A stretch of 64,000 nt of DNA, taken from Pseudomonas sp. CC6-YY-74. Its GTDB lineage: Bacteria > Pseudomonadota > Gammaproteobacteria > Pseudomonadales > Pseudomonadaceae. The position numbers and the translations under genes are program-made. Positions 58,370-64,000 of the stretch are shown piece by piece (positions within the stretch are counted from its first letter, which is position 1; each line of letters opens with the position of its first letter). The DNA lies in NCBI RefSeq assembly GCF_002025205.1, contig NZ_CP019947.1, positions 4,731,501-4,795,500 of the forward strand, written 5' to 3'. The notes beneath the pieces were generated by a model. That model did no database searches. It was not told the DNA's origin and saw nothing but the letters and a program-made list of their open reading frames with translations.

Positions 58370-58999
58370 TTAGTGGGTGGCGAACAGGGCGCTGAAGGCG
58401 CGAGCGCGGCGTTCGACTTCGGCGGCCGAGTCGGCGCCGAACAGTGCGTGGATCACCGCCACCATGCTGGCGCCACGGGCAATCAGCAGGGCGGCATTGT
58501 CCAGGGTCACGCCGCCGATGGCGACGATCGGCAGGCTGATGCGTCTTTTCGCCTCATCCAGTAGTTCGACCGTGGCACTGGGGGCGCCGGGCTTGGTGTT
58601 GGAGTCGAAGAAGCGGCCGAAGGCAACATAGCTGGCGCCTTCCTTGGCGGCCGCTTCGGCCAGTTCCAGTTGCGCATGGCAGGTGCCGCCGATGATCGCC
58701 TGGCGCCCGAGTAGGGCGCGCGCGACGGACAGCGAGCCGTCGGTCTGGCCCAGGTGCAGGCCGACGCCGAGGCGTGCGGCCAGTTCGGCGTCGTCGTTGA
58801 TGATCAGTCCGGCGCCGTAGCGGTTGCACAGCTCACGCAGGGCTTCGGCCTGGCGCAGGCGGCGCGCCTCGTCGCTGGATTTGTCGCGGTATTGCAGTAG
58901 CGTGGCGCCGCCTTTCAGCGCCGCCTCGGCGTAAGGCAACAGCTTGCCGCCAGCCAGCAGTTGGCTGTCGGTGATGGCATACAGGCCACGCAGTTTCAT
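58370..58999 (-). CDS. thiE: Thiamine phosphate synthase
   Basis: 209 residues from ATG 58999. Couples HMP-PP and thiazole phosphate. TIM-barrel motifs: GLYAITDSQLL, ATLLQYRDKSS, GLIINDDAELAARLGVGLHLGQTD, GGTCHAQLELAEAAAKEGASYVAFGRFFDSNTKPG and LPIVAIGGVTLDNAALLIARGASMVAVI. It follows thiD by 13 bp. Confidence 0.96.
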   Translation of the reverse strand: MKLRGLYAITDSQLLAGGKLLPYAEAALKGGATLLQYRDKSSDEARRLRQAEALRELCNRYGAGLIINDDAELAARLGVGLHLGQTDGSLSVARALLGRQAIIGGTCHAQLELAEAAAKEGASYVAFGRFFDSNTKPGAPSATVELLDEAKRRISLPIVAIGGVTLDNAALLIARGASMVAVIHALFGADSAAEVERRARAFSALFATH

Positions 59000-59012
59000 C
59001 GACGGCTCTCCA

Positions 59013-59807
59013 TCAGCAGAAATCCAGGGGCAGGCGGCGCGGGATGTGCTGGCCGTGGCCGGGTTGTTCGGCGTCGCGCAGGGTGCGCCAGGTGTAATCG
59101 AGGGCGAACTGCACGGCGCTGACCAGCTCCTGACCGAGGGCCAGGCGGCCGGCCAGGGCGCTGGCCAGGGTGCAGCCGGAGCCGTGGTAGCTGCCCGGCA
59201 GGCGCTGGCAGGTAAAGGTGTGACGGCTGCCGTCTCGGCAATACAGGCGATTGTGTACCTGGTGCTCATCGCCGTGGCCGCCGGTGATCAGCAGGTGCTG
59301 GATATAGGGCAGCAGCTTTTCCGCACACTGGTCAGGTGTGCCGTCCGGCAGTTCGGCGAGGATGCGCGCTTCCGGCAGGTTCGGCGTGGCGATGGTGGAG
59401 ACCGCAAACAGGCGTTCGCGCATGGCGTAGCCGACTTCATCCTTGCCCAGGGCGCCACCGCCGCCAGCGCGCAAGACCGGGTCGCAGACCAGCGGAATGC
59501 CCGGCAGCTTGTGCATGATCTGCAGCACGGTCTCGACCATCTCGACCGAGCCGAGCATGCCCAGCTTGACGGCCTCTATCGGCAGGTCGGCGATCACCGC
59601 ATTGGCCTGGGCCAGCACCCAGTCGCGATCGAGTACGCGGAAGTCGGAGACATTCACCGTATCCTGCACGGTCAGCGCGGTGACCGTCGGAGCGGCGTGG
59701 CAGCCTTGCGCGAGCAAGGCTTCGATATCGGCTTGCAGGCCGGCACCACCACTGGGGTCGTGGCCGGATAAGCAGAGCACTACGGGGCGGGAAGTAGGCG
59801 TTTTCAT
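59013..59807 (-). CDS. thiD: Hydroxymethylpyrimidine/phosphomethylpyrimidine kinase
   Basis: 264 residues from ATG 59807. Phosphorylates HMP and HMP-P, supplying ThiE. Ribokinase-fold motifs: SGHDPSGGAGLQADIEALLAQGCHAAPTVTALTVQDT, PIEAVKLGMLGS, VCDPVLRAGGGGALG and LPGSYHGSGCTLASALAGRLALG. No TPP riboswitch was recognised upstream. Confidence 0.96.
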   Translation of the reverse strand: MKTPTSRPVVLCLSGHDPSGGAGLQADIEALLAQGCHAAPTVTALTVQDTVNVSDFRVLDRDWVLAQANAVIADLPIEAVKLGMLGSVEMVETVLQIMHKLPGIPLVCDPVLRAGGGGALGKDEVGYAMRERLFAVSTIATPNLPEARILAELPDGTPDQCAEKLLPYIQHLLITGGHGDEHQVHNRLYCRDGSRHTFTCQRLPGSYHGSGCTLASALAGRLALGQELVSAVQFALDYTWRTLRDAEQPGHGQHIPRRLPLDFC

Positions 59808-60125
59808 GGTGCGCGAGCTTAGCATTAAACGGCCCGATTGAACCGCGGGGCGTGCGCGGCGCTCACGTCAAATTGCCCCGGCTGCAGCGGGGGATCCTGA
59901 GCGTGCCGGCAGTTTTCGTCAGGCGCTGCTGCCGGCCTCTGGCGTTGATTGCAGAGCCTTGCATGGCCTGTTCAGGATGTTTGCGCCAGCCGCCGTTTCC
60001 CGCCGCAAGGCCTGTGCTAGAGTGACTGCCATTCAAATTACCGGGTAGGCGAGGCGGCGTCAGTCAGGAGAGGAGGGCTCTCCGGCGCATCCCGACATTA
60101 CCCGACTTCGCCTTCGTGGGTCCGC
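59808..60125. other. 318-bp intergenic region between divergent thiD and ladS
   Basis: No gene seen. An 8-bp inverted repeat GCCGGCAG (59905-59912) / CTGCCGGC (59929-59936) is present. GAGAGGAGGG near 60070 is a ribosome-site-like purine tract, but about 50 nt too far from the ladS ATG. Presumably contains both promoters. Confidence 0.4.
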
Positions 60126-62505
<2,380 letters not shown>

Positions 62506-62738
62506 ACCGAACGCATAGGCATGATGGGGGTGGACCGCAGGCGCGTAGTCCGACTAAGCGTCGACGCAATCAGCGGTCGCTCTCCCGGATTGCGCTTGGG
62601 CATAGGCTCTATCCGAGCGGAATCTGCGCCACCGAAATCGGACGCAAAAGCCTGATCGACCTCGATGTGGCGCGTCGGTTGTCCAGACTCCAACCCTCTC
62701 TCTTGGCCGAAATGCCCCTTTGCGCAAACGCTGAAGCA

Positions 62739-62774
62739 TGATTCACTGAATTCAATTAATGAATCAGGATTCAG
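62739..62774. promoter_or_regulatory. Candidate TetR operator
   Basis: Directly before the tetR-family start, an AT-rich cluster of related half-sites: TGATTCA (62739-62745), TGAATTCA (62747-62754), TGAATCA (62760-62766) and GGATTCA (62768-62774). TGAATTCA and TGAATCA form an inverted pair. Its position, 4-39 nt before the ATG, suits autorepression. Confidence 0.4.
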
Positions 62775-62777
62775 GCT

Positions 62778-63419
62778 ATGACTTATCGTACCAGTGCCCT
62801 GCGTCTCGACCGCGATCAAGCGCTACGCGAGCGGATTCTCGCCCGCGCCCTGGCCCGCGTAGTCGCTGGCGGTTTTGCCGCCCTGACCATGCAGGCGCTG
62901 GCCGAGGACGTGGGCATCGCCACCGGCAGCCTGTACCGGCATTTTCACAACAAGGGCGAATTGGCCGCCGAAGTCTTCGCTATCGCCAGTCAGGGCGAGC
63001 TCGAGGCGCTGCTGCAGACCCTGCGTGCCCCGGGCCCACCAGCCGAGCGCCTGGCCGCCGGCTTGCGGCAGTTCGCTGCGCGGGCCTGGCACAGCCGGCG
63101 CCTGGCCTTTGCCTTGATCGCCGAGCCGGTCGAGCCACAGGTCGACGAGCAGCGTCTGCTCTACCGCGAGGCCTATGCCGAGTTGTTCGGCGAGCTGCTC
63201 GAGGAAGGCAATGCTGCAGGTGTATTCCGCGTCACCCATCTCGGCTTGAGCGCTGCCTGCCTGGTCGGCGCTATTGCCGAAGCCCTGGTCGGTCCCTTGT
63301 CTCCCCCCGCGCGCGCTGCCCGCGAAGCGGGTTATCCCGCCCTGAGCCTGAGTGAAGTCAGCCAGGGTCTGGTCACCTTCTGTCTACGCGCCGTCGGCGC
63401 CGAGGAGCCTCAGTCATGA
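62778..63419 (+). CDS. TetR-family transcriptional regulator
   Basis: 213 residues. N-terminal helix-turn-helix: ERILARALARVVAGGFAALTMQALAEDVGIATGSLYRHFHNKGELAAEVF; the C-terminal ligand-binding part is all helical (TetR_C type). It overlaps the acyl-CoA dehydrogenase by 4 bp and likely regulates it, possibly in response to acyl-CoA or fatty acid (inference). Confidence 0.92.
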   Translation: MTYRTSALRLDRDQALRERILARALARVVAGGFAALTMQALAEDVGIATGSLYRHFHNKGELAAEVFAIASQGELEALLQTLRAPGPPAERLAAGLRQFAARAWHSRRLAFALIAEPVEPQVDEQRLLYREAYAELFGELLEEGNAAGVFRVTHLGLSAACLVGAIAEALVGPLSPPARAAREAGYPALSLSEVSQGLVTFCLRAVGAEEPQS

Positions 63420-64000
63420 ATGCCAGTCAGCAAGCCGAAACCCATGAAGTGTTCAATCAGGTGCCGCCGCTGGACGGGGTCAATCTGTACCGTATCGACT
63501 TGCCCTTGCAGGAGTGGAACAAACGCTTCGGTGGTGGCTGGGCCGAGGCGCGGATCGACGGTTATGGTGCCTTGGCCGGTGGCGAGTTGATGGCCGCCGG
63601 CTTCCTCGCCAACGAGAACAAGCCGGTGTTCAAGAGTCACGACCGCTATGGCCAGCGCATCGACCTGGTCGAGTTCCACCCGGCCTATCACCAGCTGATG
63701 AGCGCGGCGATCGAGCATGGCATCCCCACTCGGCCCTGGACCGAGCCGCGTGCCGGTGCGCAGGTCGCCCGCGCCGCCATGAGCTACCTGCACAGCCAGG
63801 CCGAAGCCGGCAGCGGTTGTCCGCTGACCATGACCTACGCCAGCGTGCCGGCGTTGCAATTGCAGCCTGATATCGCCGAGATCTGGCTACCGAAGATCCT
63901 CTCGACCCAGTACGACCCGCGCAACCTGCCGATCGAGCAGAAGAGCGGCGCCACCATCGGCATGGCCATGACCGAGAAACAGGGCGGCACCGACGTGCGC
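63416..64000 (+). CDS. AidB-like acyl-CoA dehydrogenase, 5' part
   Basis: 195 codons, open to the end of the window. Start ATGA overlaps the tetR stop. FNQVPPLDGVNLYRIDLPLQEW, GYGALAGGELMAAGFLANENKPVFKSHDRYGQRIDLVEFHPAYHQLMSAAIEHGI and IGMAMTEKQGGTDVR match the N-terminal and middle parts of AidB/isovaleryl-CoA dehydrogenase-type flavoproteins. AidB in E. coli is linked to the alkylation response. The catalytic Glu and C-terminus are outside the window. Confidence 0.88.
   Translation, partial: MNASQQAETHEVFNQVPPLDGVNLYRIDLPLQEWNKRFGGGWAEARIDGYGALAGGELMAAGFLANENKPVFKSHDRYGQRIDLVEFHPAYHQLMSAAIEHGIPTRPWTEPRAGAQVARAAMSYLHSQAEAGSGCPLTMTYASVPALQLQPDIAEIWLPKILSTQYDPRNLPIEQKSGATIGMAMTEKQGGTDVR

Noticed and set aside
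58370..60125. Possible TPP riboswitch controlling thiD-thiE
   Set aside because: Searched the thiD leader for a THI-box pattern (CTGAGA ... ACCTGAT); none was recognised.

Overview
This is a high-GC chromosomal window that reads as Pseudomonas. It is not P. aeruginosa itself, but two long stretches keep the gene order I recall from PAO1: mpl-ubiX ... MaoC-lrgAB-Lon domain-DedA/PAP2-AAG-proA-nadD-rsfS-rlmH-mrdA-rodA-sltB1-rlpA-dacC-DUF493-lipB-lipA, and sltB3-arfA-holA-lptE-leuS-lnt-corC-ybeY-ybeZ-miaB-DUF1820-hemL-thiE-thiD-ladS-tetR-acyl-CoA dehydrogenase. That comparison is from memory, not from an alignment. No rRNA, tRNA, CRISPR, prophage or transposase gene was seen.

Layout. 1-4.2 kb: 3' part of a CheA-like kinase, mpl, ubiX and a YceK-like lipoprotein. 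4.3-19.7 kb: an accessory-looking block with a DCC-family protein, an MBL hydrolase, an acyl-CoA dehydrogenase, a permease, an acyl-CoA ligase, a FixL/FixJ-type two-component pair resembling BfiS/BfiR, a decayed GGDEF-EAL gene, an intact SBP-PAS-GGDEF-EAL gene and a methyltransferase. 19.7-27.4 kb: small conserved genes, including a MORN-repeat/caspase-fold lipoprotein, LrgA/LrgB and a DedA-PAP2 fusion. 27.6-37 kb: NAD and proline synthesis, ribosome factors, then the rod-shape/peptidoglycan operon. 37-39 kb: lipoate genes. 39.4-41.7 kb: HxlR regulator diverging from a nitrilase and a GFA-family gene. 41.7-55.6 kb: cell-envelope and translation housekeeping. 55.7-60 kb: haem and thiamine genes. 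60-64 kb: ladS (frameshifted), tetR and the start of an AidB-like acyl-CoA dehydrogenase.

Functional themes. Cell-wall work dominates: Mpl recycling ligase, PBP2/RodA, two MltB-family transglycosylases, RlpA, DacC, LptE, Lnt, LrgAB and an ElyC/YdcF-like protein. Signalling proteins tied to the sessile/motile switch are also dense: a BfiSR-like pair, two GGDEF-EAL genes and ladS.

Most notable observations: (i) a 52-codon arfA whose coding sequence contains a 13-bp perfect hairpin, the expected tmRNA-dependent control device; (ii) a GGDEF-EAL pseudogene with three frameshifts, one from a (GGTGCGT)3 expansion, plus an in-frame loss of about 44 residues of the EAL domain; (iii) single-base lesions in ladS, ydcF/elyC and probably a zinc-ribbon gene, several in G runs, so real decay must be separated from sequencing error; (iv) a family of short MITE-like palindromic repeats in intergenic gaps, one of which supplies the stop codon of the caspase-fold gene. 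I found no convincing undescribed multi-gene system.
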